Origin: Deltaproteobacteria bacterium
GTDB lineage: Bacteria; Desulfobacterota; Syntrophorhabdia; Syntrophorhabdales; Syntrophorhabdaceae
Length of the DNA: 7,271 bases
Direction of reading: 5' to 3'
NCBI GenBank assembly: GCA_003506795.1
Contig: DNYO01000246.1
Coordinates: 625-7,895, forward strand
Shown here: positions 1-6,482 of the stretch, one piece after another
Layout of the letters: each line of letters opens with the position of its first letter
Position numbering within the stretch: position 1 is the stretch's first letter
Translations under genes and position numbers: made by a program
The notes under the pieces: model-generated
What the model was told of the DNA's origin: nothing
Database searches by the model: none
What the model saw: the letters and a program-made list of their open reading frames with translations, nothing else

Positions 1-257
1 TGCATCTTCCCTTTTCTATCCTGTATATGGATGAATGCGCTCTTGCCGAAATCCCGGAAGGCCATGATGCGCCCGGCGATGGCGACGCGATCCTCGCTCT
101 TTTCCAGATCTTCGTGGCTCAAAGCCCCGAACCGCTCTTCAACATCCTTTGTGGTGGTGTAAGGGCCGCGGTCCTGGGGATAGGTCTCGATCCCCTGCTC
201 TCTTAAGCTTTTCTCTTTTTCTTTGCGTACGGCGTGGAGTTCGTTTATCGGTTCCAT
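1..257 (-). CDS. lysS: Lysyl-tRNA synthetase, N-terminal part (cut by window edge)
   Basis: The 85 visible codons encode the start of a class II lysyl-tRNA synthetase, the cytosolic enzyme that charges tRNA-Lys with lysine using ATP. The family opening is visible: a helical start (MEPINELHAVRKEKEKSLRE), the stretch GIETYP that marks this N-terminus, and the first strands of the OB-fold anticodon-binding domain from about residue 57 (VAIAGRIMAFRDFGKSAF, then IHIQDRKGKM). The catalytic domain lies outside the window, so completeness cannot be judged. The ATG at 257-255 follows a GAGG (266-263) and gives exactly the usual family start. It lies 29 bp downstream of the rimO stop with no terminator between them, so it is probably the third gene of the same transcript. 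Confidence 0.93.
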   Translation of the reverse strand, partial: MEPINELHAVRKEKEKSLREQGIETYPQDRGPYTTTKDVEERFGALSHEDLEKSEDRVAIAGRIMAFRDFGKSAFIHIQDRKGKM

Positions 258-286
258 CTCTTCCTCAATTAGTTGGCGATATATTT

Positions 287-1552
287 CTATACTTCCACAA
301 CGACATCATAATCAAGTGTTTTCACGACCTTCCCTTCGCATATATCCCCTGCCCGGCACTCGCCGTTGAGGAATGCGATCCCGTCGATATCGGGGGCCTG
401 CGTAAGCATGCGCCCTGCCTTCGGGCTCGCTTCGGTATCCTCGACGATGATCTTGACGGTCTTGCCGAAAAGACGGGTGAGGCGGGTGCGCGATATCTCC
501 TTCTGCGCCTCCATGAGCCGGTTATACCGGTCGCGTTTTATCGACTTTTTGATCTGTCCTTTAAGCTTGTACGCCACGGTGCCTTCCTCCCGCGCATACA
601 TGAAGGCCCCAAGCATGTCGAACTGATGCCGGTGCACAAACGAAAGGAGGGCATCGAATTCCTCGTCCGTCTCCGTCGGGAAACCGACTATGATAGATGT
701 CCGAAGGACAGCCTCGGGCATGCGCCGCCTCATCATCGAGAGAGACTCTTCCAGGTAGGCCTTTGTGTGCCCCCTGCCCATGAGAGTGAGGATGCGGTCT
801 TCGGAATGCTGGATGGGGATATCAAGATAGGGGATGATCCGCCTATCGCTGCCCATGAGCTCGATAAGCTTTTCCGTCACTCCTTTCGGGTGCATATAGA
901 GAAGCCTCACGTGGTAATCGCCCTTTTGCCTCAGCAGCGAACCGATAAGGCCGACAAGCCCCTCTTTGTCACCCCTGTCCTTTCCATAGGCGGTGATATC
1001 CTGGCCGATGACGTTGATCTCCCGGTAGCCCTCGCCCAGGAGCCATCGGAACTCTTCCAGGATGTCATCCCGGGTCCTGCTCGTCAGGCCCCCGCGGATG
1101 GCCGGTATGGTGCAGTAATGGCAGCGGTTGTCGCAGCCTTCCTGTATCTTGAGATACGCGGTCGGCGGTTTTGTCAGGACCTGCCGGGGAAACGTTTCCG
1201 CAAAGGTGCCCTCCCGGTGGTAATAACCCCGGGTTCCGATAATGCGGTCGATCTCATTGTAATAAGCCCTTCCCACAAAGGCCCCGACCTCGGGCAGGAG
1301 CTTCGGCAGATCTTCGCGGTAGCGCTCGACAAGACACCCCGTGACGACGACCCGTTTCTCTTCATCTCTGGCCGCCTCCAGTATGGTCTCGATGGACTCG
1401 CGGGCCGCCTCGGCGATGAAGGCACAGGTGTTGATGATGATCGTGTCGCCGTCATCGCCCAGCGTGTGCCCCGCCGCGCAGAGCTTCCCCGTTAAATATT
1501 CCGATTCGACGAGGTTCTTGGGACACCCCAGGCTCACAACCCTAAATCTCAT
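287..1552 (-). CDS. rimO: Ribosomal protein S12 methylthiotransferase RimO
   Basis: A 421-aa radical SAM enzyme that adds a methylthio group to a conserved aspartate of ribosomal protein S12. Domains in order: N-terminal UPF0004 domain with three cluster cysteines C10 (SLGCPKN), C43 (NTCAF) and C73 (TGCLVERY); radical SAM core with C140, C144 and C147 (EGCDNRCHYCTIP) binding the SAM-cleaving 4Fe-4S cluster; further core motifs INVIGQDITAYG, YLDIPIQHS and IIVGFPTETDEEFD; C-terminal TRAM domain from about residue 358. The N-terminal SLGCPKNLVESE and the ending separate it from its tRNA-modifying relative MiaB. An in-frame start 29 codons upstream (1639) exists, but ATG 1552 gives the conserved family N-terminus MRFRVVSLGC. 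It overlaps the upstream gene by 11 bp, and AGGGAG at 1571-1566 is a distant possible Shine-Dalgarno, so translational coupling is likely. All six cluster cysteines are present. Confidence 0.96.
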   Translation of the reverse strand: MRFRVVSLGCPKNLVESEYLTGKLCAAGHTLGDDGDTIIINTCAFIAEAARESIETILEAARDEEKRVVVTGCLVERYREDLPKLLPEVGAFVGRAYYNEIDRIIGTRGYYHREGTFAETFPRQVLTKPPTAYLKIQEGCDNRCHYCTIPAIRGGLTSRTRDDILEEFRWLLGEGYREINVIGQDITAYGKDRGDKEGLVGLIGSLLRQKGDYHVRLLYMHPKGVTEKLIELMGSDRRIIPYLDIPIQHSEDRILTLMGRGHTKAYLEESLSMMRRRMPEAVLRTSIIVGFPTETDEEFDALLSFVHRHQFDMLGAFMYAREEGTVAYKLKGQIKKSIKRDRYNRLMEAQKEISRTRLTRLFGKTVKIIVEDTEASPKAGRMLTQAPDIDGIAFLNGECRAGDICEGKVVKTLDYDVVVEV

Positions 1553-2270
1553 AGACGGCACATGTCTCCCTGCATCTCTTCGTTCGCTTCCCCGTGCACC
1601 CCGCACCGATGCCGACACCGTGGCAGAGGAAAAAGTCATACTTCAGCGGATCGGCGGGGCAGTAACTTTTCAGCGCCTCGGTGACCTCCCGCGCCGCGCG
1701 GTAGGAGGGCGTCTTCTGCGTGATCCAGCCGACACATCTTCCTACCTTATATATGTGGGTATCGAGAGGCATCGTCAGGTCCGCGGGGTCGATGAAATCC
1801 CAGATACCGATATCGATCTCATCCTTTCTCGCCATCCACCTCAGGTACATATTCCAGCGTTTCTGTGCGCCTGTCGGCGACGGCCGGGGGAAAAAGAAGG
1901 TGAGCCTGTCATCGCCGCTCAAATACCGCTCGCGGATGCGCCAGATCGCCCGGCGGGTGTCGCCTTCGTAAAAGGAACGGAACATCGACCCAAACGTGCC
2001 GTAGTCGCCGACAATTTTGCGAAGCACCTCGAAGAGGAGAACAAGGTCGTCTTCCTTCTGAAACCGGTAGTAGAACCCCTTCAAGCCTTCCCATGAGCCG
2101 GCTTCGATGAAGCGCTGCGGGCCGTCTTCCATCAAGCCAAAGAGCCTGTCCAGGAAATTCATGAAGACTTCGATCTTCCCGTAAGCAAACTGAGCCGCAA
2201 TGAACCCCGCGATTTCACGGTCGCCGTCGGAGCGCCACCGGTGAATGAACGAAACGGGGTCGCTGCGCAC
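1542..2270 (-). CDS. TIGR02757 / DUF2400 family protein, start uncertain
   Basis: 242 aa from the first usable start (GTG 2270). I recognise it as the TIGR02757/DUF2400 family from DREIAGFIAAQFAYGKIE (residues 17-34), KRWNMYLRWM (137-146), DLTMPLDTHIYKVGR (164-178) and ADPLKYDFFLC (206-216). The pattern resembles helix-hairpin-helix DNA glycosylase-like proteins, but the cellular role is not established and I assign none. The tail carries four cysteines, C216, C225, C233 and C237, a possible metal or Fe-S site whose spacing (X8, X7, X3) differs from that of endonuclease III. Oddity: in the same frame 16 codons upstream (from 2318) read HLDDIYEKEKSALLNR, which fits the family's usual first helix, yet no ATG, GTG or TTG lies between there and the stop at 2333-2331. 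The true protein is probably about 258-260 aa. It is first in the rimO-lysS unit. Confidence 0.84.
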   Translation of the reverse strand: MRSDPVSFIHRWRSDGDREIAGFIAAQFAYGKIEVFMNFLDRLFGLMEDGPQRFIEAGSWEGLKGFYYRFQKEDDLVLLFEVLRKIVGDYGTFGSMFRSFYEGDTRRAIWRIRERYLSGDDRLTFFFPRPSPTGAQKRWNMYLRWMARKDEIDIGIWDFIDPADLTMPLDTHIYKVGRCVGWITQKTPSYRAAREVTEALKSYCPADPLKYDFFLCHGVGIGAGCTGKRTKRCRETCAVYEI

Positions 2271-2328
2271 ACGGTTCAGAAGAGCACTCTTCTCTTTTTC
2301 GTAGATATCGTCGAGATGGACTACCTGA

Positions 2329-2340
2329 GATCACCTTCCT
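2329..2340 (-). promoter_or_regulatory. Strong Shine-Dalgarno upstream of the TIGR02757 gene
   Basis: Read on the minus strand, AGGAAGGTGATC contains AGGTGATC, eight bases complementary to the usual 3' end of 16S rRNA. It sits 59 bp upstream of the GTG at 2270, too far to serve it, but about 7 nt ahead of codon GTA 2324 and 10 nt ahead of GTC 2321, both in the gene's frame. This suggests that translation really begins near 2324-2318. Confidence 0.5.
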
Positions 2341-2377
2341 GCAAGATGCCCCGTCACCGGAGGCCTAATCTGCGAAC

Positions 2378-2407
2378 AATGTACACCAAAAGCCGGTGGT
2401 TTATCAA
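2378..2407 (-). promoter_or_regulatory. Putative sigma-70 promoter of the TIGR02757-rimO-lysS unit
   Basis: On the minus strand there is a -35 box TTGATA (2407-2402), an 18-bp spacer and a -10 box TACATT (2383-2378). Transcription would begin near 2371, some 30 bp before the Shine-Dalgarno at 2340. The position between divergent genes supports it. The match is moderate and untested. Confidence 0.45.
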
Positions 2408-2430
2408 ATTGACCGGGGAAGGCGGCCGGT

Positions 2431-2459
2431 TTGACATTTCAACACTCAAACGATACTAT
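2431..2459 (+). promoter_or_regulatory. Putative sigma-70 promoter of the PAS-LuxR regulator gene
   Basis: A perfect -35 box TTGACA (2431-2436) is followed by a 17-bp spacer and TACTAT (2454-2459, four of six consensus bases). The start of transcription would be near 2466, leaving about 39 nt of leader before ATG 2505 with AGGAAGA (2494-2500) as Shine-Dalgarno. Its -35 box lies 23 bp from that of the divergent minus-strand promoter. Confidence 0.6.
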
Positions 2460-2504
2460 TGTCGTGGAATGTTTCCGCTTCATTTATAACTACAGGAAGA
2501 TCGA

Positions 2505-3890
2505 ATGGATACATCCGGCCCGAATCAGGAACTGCTCGAAGAGATATCCGCCTTAAAGCTACACATCCGGGATCTGCAAGAATCGGAATTGGACAGGGAG
2601 CAGAGACTCCTCAATGTGACCAACAATCTGTCCAATGCCGTGGTCTATCAGATTACCGGTCTGCCTGACGGCAGCCGGTGCTTCACCTATGTCAGCCGCT
2701 CGGTGGAGCGGCTGAACGAAGTCACGGTGGAGGAGGTTATGGCCGATGCCGGCGTGATATACCGGCAGGTGTTGCCCGAATACCGGTCAATTGTGACCGA
2801 GCACGAGGAAGAGGCCTTGAAAAACCTGACCACCCTCCGGGTGGAGGTTTTAAGCAGGTTGCCGAGTGGTTGTTTTCGTTGGTTCGAATATACCTCAACC
2901 CCGCGCCGGCAGACGGATGGCCTTCTGGTCTGGGACGGAGTTGAGGTGGACATAACCGACCGCAAAAGAATGGAAGAAGAACTGAGAATGCACCGTGACC
3001 ATCTCGGCACACTGGTAGCAGAGCGTACCGACCAGATCCGCCAGGAGGTTGTAAGAAGGAAGGAGAAGGAAGAGCAGTACCTTGCCCTTGTGGAATCCAT
3101 AAGAGGGTGGGTGTGGGAGGCAAACGCTGATCTTGTGCATACTTACGCAAGTTCCGGAATGCAGGAAATCCTGGGATACGGGCTGGAGGAATTCATAGGC
3201 AAGAGCCCTGTCGATTTTATGCCTGCCGGGGAAATAGAAAGATTGAAGCCACTCATAAAAAAGACTATTTCTCAAAAACACCCATTCATATCACTTCACC
3301 ACACGGCCCTTCACAAGAAGGGGCATCCCATCTTCGTTGAAGTAAATGGAGTTCCGTTCTTCGATCAGAAAGGCAAACTTTTGGGCTATCGCGGAAGCTG
3401 CCACGACATCACGGAACAAAAAAGGACAATGGACGCCTTAAAAGAACGGGAGGAGGAACTGACGGTCAAGTCAAAAACCCTTGAGGAGGTCAATGCGGCC
3501 CTCAGGGTATTATTGAAACAAAGAGAGGAGGACAGGGAAGATCTGGAACAACAATTCGTATCGAATATCAGGGAGATGATCCTGCCCTACATCCTCAAAG
3601 CAAAGAAAGGTCAACCGGACCCCGCGCACAAAACCTATCTCGAGATCGCCGTAACTAACCTCAACGAGATAATATCGCCCTTTCTGAACACGATGAGGCA
3701 GTTGAACTTTACCCCCAGGGAGATCGAGGTGGCGTCACTCGTAAAAGATGGCAGGACAACCAAGGAGATAGCGGAGCTCATGGGTGTGGCACCAAGTGCT
3801 ATCGATTCCCACAGGAACAACATAAGAATCAAGGTCGGCCTCAACAAAAAAAAGATCAATCTTCGCTCATACCTCCTGTCGCTCAAATAA
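2505..3890 (+). CDS. PAS-PAS-LuxR one-component transcriptional regulator
   Basis: A 461-aa cytosolic DNA-binding sensor with no membrane segment, receiver or kinase domain. Order: N-terminal helix (1-38); PAS domain 1 (about 38-150) ending in the PAC-type motif WDGVEVDITDRKRMEEEL; coiled coil (about 152-192); PAS domain 2 (about 190-305) with FIGKSPVDFM and PAC motif GSCHDITEQKR; coiled coil (306-352); a helical linker (353-397, NIREMILPYI, YLEIAVTNLNEIISPF); LuxR/GerE helix-turn-helix (400-461) with FTPREIEVASLVKDGRTTKEIA and SHRNNIRIKVGL. The linker plus the ending NKKKINLRSYLLSL recurs in PAS-LuxR proteins of deltaproteobacteria, as I recall them. The signal is unknown; the PAS domains could bind a small ligand or a cofactor, but no cofactor motif is evident. 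The ATG follows AGGAAGA at good spacing. Targets are unknown; the inverted repeats just after the stop codon are candidates. Confidence 0.94.
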   Translation: MDTSGPNQELLEEISALKLHIRDLQESELDREQRLLNVTNNLSNAVVYQITGLPDGSRCFTYVSRSVERLNEVTVEEVMADAGVIYRQVLPEYRSIVTEHEEEALKNLTTLRVEVLSRLPSGCFRWFEYTSTPRRQTDGLLVWDGVEVDITDRKRMEEELRMHRDHLGTLVAERTDQIRQEVVRRKEKEEQYLALVESIRGWVWEANADLVHTYASSGMQEILGYGLEEFIGKSPVDFMPAGEIERLKPLIKKTISQKHPFISLHHTALHKKGHPIFVEVNGVPFFDQKGKLLGYRGSCHDITEQKRTMDALKEREEELTVKSKTLEEVNAALRVLLKQREEDREDLEQQFVSNIREMILPYILKAKKGQPDPAHKTYLEIAVTNLNEIISPFLNTMRQLNFTPREIEVASLVKDGRTTKEIAELMGVAPSAIDSHRNNIRIKVGLNKKKINLRSYLLSLK

Positions 3891-3961
3891 TATGGTAACT
3901 TTACCCATACTACCACCAGATTAAATCGGCAGTATATTCCTCTTTGTTTCGTGTTACCATA
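3891..3961. repeat. Inverted TATGGTAAC repeats, possible operator cluster
   Basis: TATGGTAAC begins immediately after the regulator's stop codon (3891-3899) and its exact reverse complement GTTACCATA lies at 3953-3961. A third, one-base-variant copy, TTACCCATA (3901-3909, i.e. TATGGGTAA on the other strand), makes the left part a near-palindrome with the perfect core GGTAA-CT-TTACC (3894-3905). A weak -10-like TATATT (3933-3938) without a good -35 lies between the arms, as would suit an activator-dependent promoter for the small gene at 4005. Alternatively the 71-bp segment might be a small mobile-element remnant, although no target duplication is evident. Confidence 0.5.
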
Positions 3962-4004
3962 GCAAGTGCATGGCATTCCAGTTAAAAGCACAAGGGGAGA
4001 TGAC

Positions 4005-4169
4005 ATGACCAGGAAAAAATGTCCTCACTGCGGAAAAGAGGTGAACATCATCCCTTTCGGGAGCAGGTTCATTGCGGTCTGCTGTAATCAGATCGTCTAT
4101 GTCGGTCAGGAACCCCCACAGTATGACGAGAAGGAAATCGCAGACAAAGACCGTGCCAAGCCGGTCTGA
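4005..4169 (+). CDS. Small zinc-ribbon-like protein, 54 aa
   Basis: Function unknown. The 54-aa product begins MTRKKCPHCGKEV, with C6 and C9 in a CPHC knuckle, and has a second cysteine pair C26-C27 (VCCNQ); H8 is nearby. This looks like a compact zinc-binding ribbon, although the second half is CC and not the classic CxxC. The tail (35-54) is polar and charged with no membrane segment or signal peptide, so a cytosolic location is likely. The ATG at 4005 follows AGGGGAGA (3993-4000) at ideal spacing; an in-frame GTG at 3966 would add 13 residues but lacks a ribosome binding site. It lies 114 bp after the PAS-LuxR gene, behind the TATGGTAAC repeats, and 163 bp before the helicase gene. Possible roles include a protein-binding or nucleic-acid-binding accessory factor; this is not decidable from sequence. 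Confidence 0.75.
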   Translation: MTRKKCPHCGKEVNIIPFGSRFIAVCCNQIVYVGQEPPQYDEKEIADKDRAKPV

Positions 4170-4255
4170 CCACAGGCACACTCACTTTTCGATCACGATC
4201 CTCCCGGGAGAAACATCAGATCGGTCTCGCAGGCTTTTGACATTTTACGGAAGTC

Positions 4256-4285
4256 TGGACAAAGACCTGCCTTGTGTACTTTAAT
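4256..4285 (+). promoter_or_regulatory. Weak putative promoter upstream of the helicase gene
   Basis: TGGACA (4256-4261), an 18-bp spacer and TTTAAT (4280-4285) form a plausible sigma-70 promoter, giving a start near 4292 and a leader of about 40 nt. A better -35, TTGACA at 4237-4242, has no matching -10 at 16-18 bp. Confidence 0.3.
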
Positions 4286-4322
4286 ATCGCGTCTAAACAA
4301 GACCAGCACAAGAAGATCCCCC

Positions 4323-4327
4323 GGAGG
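4323..4327 (+). promoter_or_regulatory. Ribosome binding site fixing the TTG start of the helicase
   Basis: GGAGG lies 5 nt before the TTG at 4333. No ATG or GTG in this frame has a comparable site nearby, and the family's Q-motif begins only about 16 residues into the protein, so the TTG is the best start. Confidence 0.75.
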
Positions 4328-4332
4328 AAAGG

Positions 4333-6297
4333 TTGTCAGAAGACGTGTCTCGCTTTACCCGGAACCTCAAAACACAGCTCAACCCCTCGCAGTATGAGGC
4401 GGTCTCCACCACGGAAGGCCCCGTCCTCGTCATCGCGGGCGCGGGCAGCGGCAAAACCAGGGTCATAGAATATCGATCGCTCTATCTTGTTCAGAGGGAC
4501 ATCGACCCGGAATCCATCCTGCTTCTCACGTTCACCCGCCGGTCCGCCCACGAGATGATCGAGCGGGCCTCCCGAAACGATCCGCGTTGCTCGAAGATAG
4601 ACGGCGGGACCTTTCACTCCTTTGCAAGCAGGGTCCTTCGGACCTACAGCACTAACCTCGGTCTGTCGAACTCATTTACCATATATGACGAAGGGGACGC
4701 GGAGGAGGCGATCCGCCGCTGCTGCAACAAAATGGGATACGATCAGGACAAGGAATTCCCCAAAAAGAATGAGCTGAAGAACGTCTTCAGCCTCTGTATA
4801 AACAAGGAGATGGACGTCGGCGACGCGGTCCTGAAAACATACGTGGACTACGAGGACCGGCTCGGGGAGATAAGGACGGTACAGAAGGAATACGCCGAAT
4901 ACAAGCTCAGGAACAACTGCGTCGATTATGACGACCTCCTGGTCTATCTCAGGGTCGTCCTCGGGATAGACGAGGTAAGACAGAGGCTCTCGTCACGGTA
5001 CCGGTACATCATGGTCGATGAATTCCAGGACACGAACGGCGTCCAGGCGGATATCGTCCGGCTCCTGTCGGCAAACCACAAAAATCTCATGGTGGTGGGT
5101 GACGACGCGCAGAGCATCTACGGTTTCCGGGGCGCCAATCACATGAACATCCTCCGGTTCCCCGGCGATTTCCCGGGCTGCAAGGTGATCATGCTTGAGG
5201 AAAACTACCGCAGCACCCAATCCATCCTCGATGTCGGCAACGCCATCCTCAATACCATGTCTCACAAGTTCGAAAAACGGCTCGTTTCCGCCACCGGTAC
5301 GATCGGCGAAAAACCCGTCGTCTCGCGCTTCGATGATGTCTACGAAGAGGCCGCCTGGGTGGCGCGCAAGGTCCAGGCCTTCACGAAAACAGGATTCCCC
5401 GTGAGAGAAATAGCCGTCCTCTTCAGGACCGCTTTCACCTCGATGGCGCTCCAGGCTGAACTGGTAAAAAGAGGTATTCGCTTCAAACTCTTCGGGGGCC
5501 GCAAATTTTACGAGATGGCCAATGTCCGCGATGTCATCTCCTACTTGAGGCTGATAGCCAACCCCGCCGACGAACTGGCGTGGCACCGGGTTCTTTTGCT
5601 CCTTCCCGGCATCGGCGCCCGAACCGTCGAAAGACTCCTCGAGATGATCACCCACTACAACAGTCTCGCCGAAATCATCGAAAAGGTTTTTGCGCCGCTG
5701 TGCACGGGCCAAAAAAACTCTGACGTATTCGTCTCCTTCAAAAAACTTCTCAATGCCATCTCTCTTACGTCTATGACGCCGTCCCGCCAGGTCGACCTGG
5801 TCATGGAACATTACGGCCCCATAATGGAAGCCAAATACAAAAAGGAGCCGTCGAGGGTAAAGGAGCTCACCATGCTCGGCCAGATGGCCCGCAGATACAC
5901 GAACCTTAAGGATTTCCTCGCCGACGTGTCTGTTGACCCCGACAAGGACACAAAAGACGACGGCGCTGAATTTCTCACCCTCTCCACGGTCCATTCGGCA
6001 AAGGGCCTCGAATGGGGGAGGGTCTTCCTTATCGGCCTCGTTGACGGCGTGTTCCCCTCGAGAAGGTCCTTTGACGACGGCGATGGCGGCGACATGGAAG
6101 AAGAAAAAAGGCTGCTCTACGTGGCAGTCACACGGGCAAAGGAAGAATTGTTCCTGAGTTTCTCCATTAAAAAGGCCGCCAATGAACGATCCCGGGGAAA
6201 ACTGTGCAGGTTTCTCGATACCCCTCGCGTACAAAGAACGATTGAAACAAGGGCGGTCAAGGCCCCGGGTAAAACGGGATACGGGCGGACAAGGTAA
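4333..6297 (+). CDS. UvrD/Rep/PcrA-type superfamily 1A DNA helicase
   Basis: A 654-aa ATP-dependent 3'-5' DNA helicase/translocase of the kind used in repair and replication restart. Motifs in order: Q-motif LNPSQYEAV (16-24, Q20); Walker A AGAGSGKTR (35-43, K41); Ia LTFTRRSAHEM (65-75); FHSFASRVLR (94-103); VDYDDLLVYL (197-206); Walker B MVDEFQDT (227-234); motif III VVGDDAQSIYGFRGA (254-268); motif IV ENYRST (290-295); the 2B-domain helix-hairpin-helix stretch LLPGIGARTVERLLEM (about 418-433); motif V TLSTVHSAKGLEW (549-561); motif VI EEKRLLYVAVTRAKEEL (589-605, R601). All catalytic residues are present. It is shorter than typical UvrD or PcrA (about 720-740 aa) and ends about 50 residues after motif VI, so it lacks the C-terminal Tudor-like extension that contacts RNA polymerase in those proteins; in length it is nearer Rep. 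UvrD, PcrA and Rep cannot be told apart safely here. It appears to be transcribed alone. Confidence 0.95.
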   Translation: MSEDVSRFTRNLKTQLNPSQYEAVSTTEGPVLVIAGAGSGKTRVIEYRSLYLVQRDIDPESILLLTFTRRSAHEMIERASRNDPRCSKIDGGTFHSFASRVLRTYSTNLGLSNSFTIYDEGDAEEAIRRCCNKMGYDQDKEFPKKNELKNVFSLCINKEMDVGDAVLKTYVDYEDRLGEIRTVQKEYAEYKLRNNCVDYDDLLVYLRVVLGIDEVRQRLSSRYRYIMVDEFQDTNGVQADIVRLLSANHKNLMVVGDDAQSIYGFRGANHMNILRFPGDFPGCKVIMLEENYRSTQSILDVGNAILNTMSHKFEKRLVSATGTIGEKPVVSRFDDVYEEAAWVARKVQAFTKTGFPVREIAVLFRTAFTSMALQAELVKRGIRFKLFGGRKFYEMANVRDVISYLRLIANPADELAWHRVLLLLPGIGARTVERLLEMITHYNSLAEIIEKVFAPLCTGQKNSDVFVSFKKLLNAISLTSMTPSRQVDLVMEHYGPIMEAKYKKEPSRVKELTMLGQMARRYTNLKDFLADVSVDPDKDTKDDGAEFLTLSTVHSAKGLEWGRVFLIGLVDGVFPSRRSFDDGDGGDMEEEKRLLYVAVTRAKEELFLSFSIKKAANERSRGKLCRFLDTPRVQRTIETRAVKAPGKTGYGRTR

Positions 6298-6482
6298 AAA
6301 CTGCCGTCGGTCTTCCGGGAAATGCGGCTTTTCAGTACGCAATCATTTGCCGGGGCATGCAATTTAATGCTGATAAACGCGTCTTTTTCTTCGCCTCAAA
6401 AGTAATATACGATGGTCGATAAACAATGAATTCCAGAATGGCCATCCCGTGCTGGATCATTGGACTGATGAGGAGGAAGATC

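Noticed and set aside
149..1495. 448-aa open frame on the plus strand opposite rimO
   Set aside because: It is an antisense shadow of the fully motif-complete rimO gene; its protein has no recognisable domain and starts inside lysS with no ribosome site.
1341..2096. 251-aa plus-strand open frame spanning the rimO/TIGR02757 junction
   Set aside because: It overlaps two well-supported minus-strand genes and shows no domain.
4201..4210. CTCCCGGGAG palindrome after the zinc-ribbon gene as terminator
   Set aside because: No loop and no T run; a 10-bp GC-rich dyad is easily chance.
4274..4468. 64-aa open frame upstream of and overlapping the helicase start
   Set aside because: Basic, low-complexity translation in another frame of the helicase 5' end, with no ribosome site; the helicase frame explains the region.
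6303..6335. GCCG...CGGC followed by TTTT as a terminator of the helicase gene
   Set aside because: Only four base pairs around a loop of about 20 nt and only four T residues; too weak to call.
4993..6342. 449-aa open frame on the minus strand opposite the helicase
   Set aside because: Antisense shadow produced by the codon bias of the helicase gene, whose motifs are all on the plus strand; its protein is low-complexity and unrecognisable.
6347..6375. Sigma-54-like promoter (GGGCATG ... ATGC) before the small exported protein
   Set aside because: The GG and GC elements are 13 bp apart, not the required 10.
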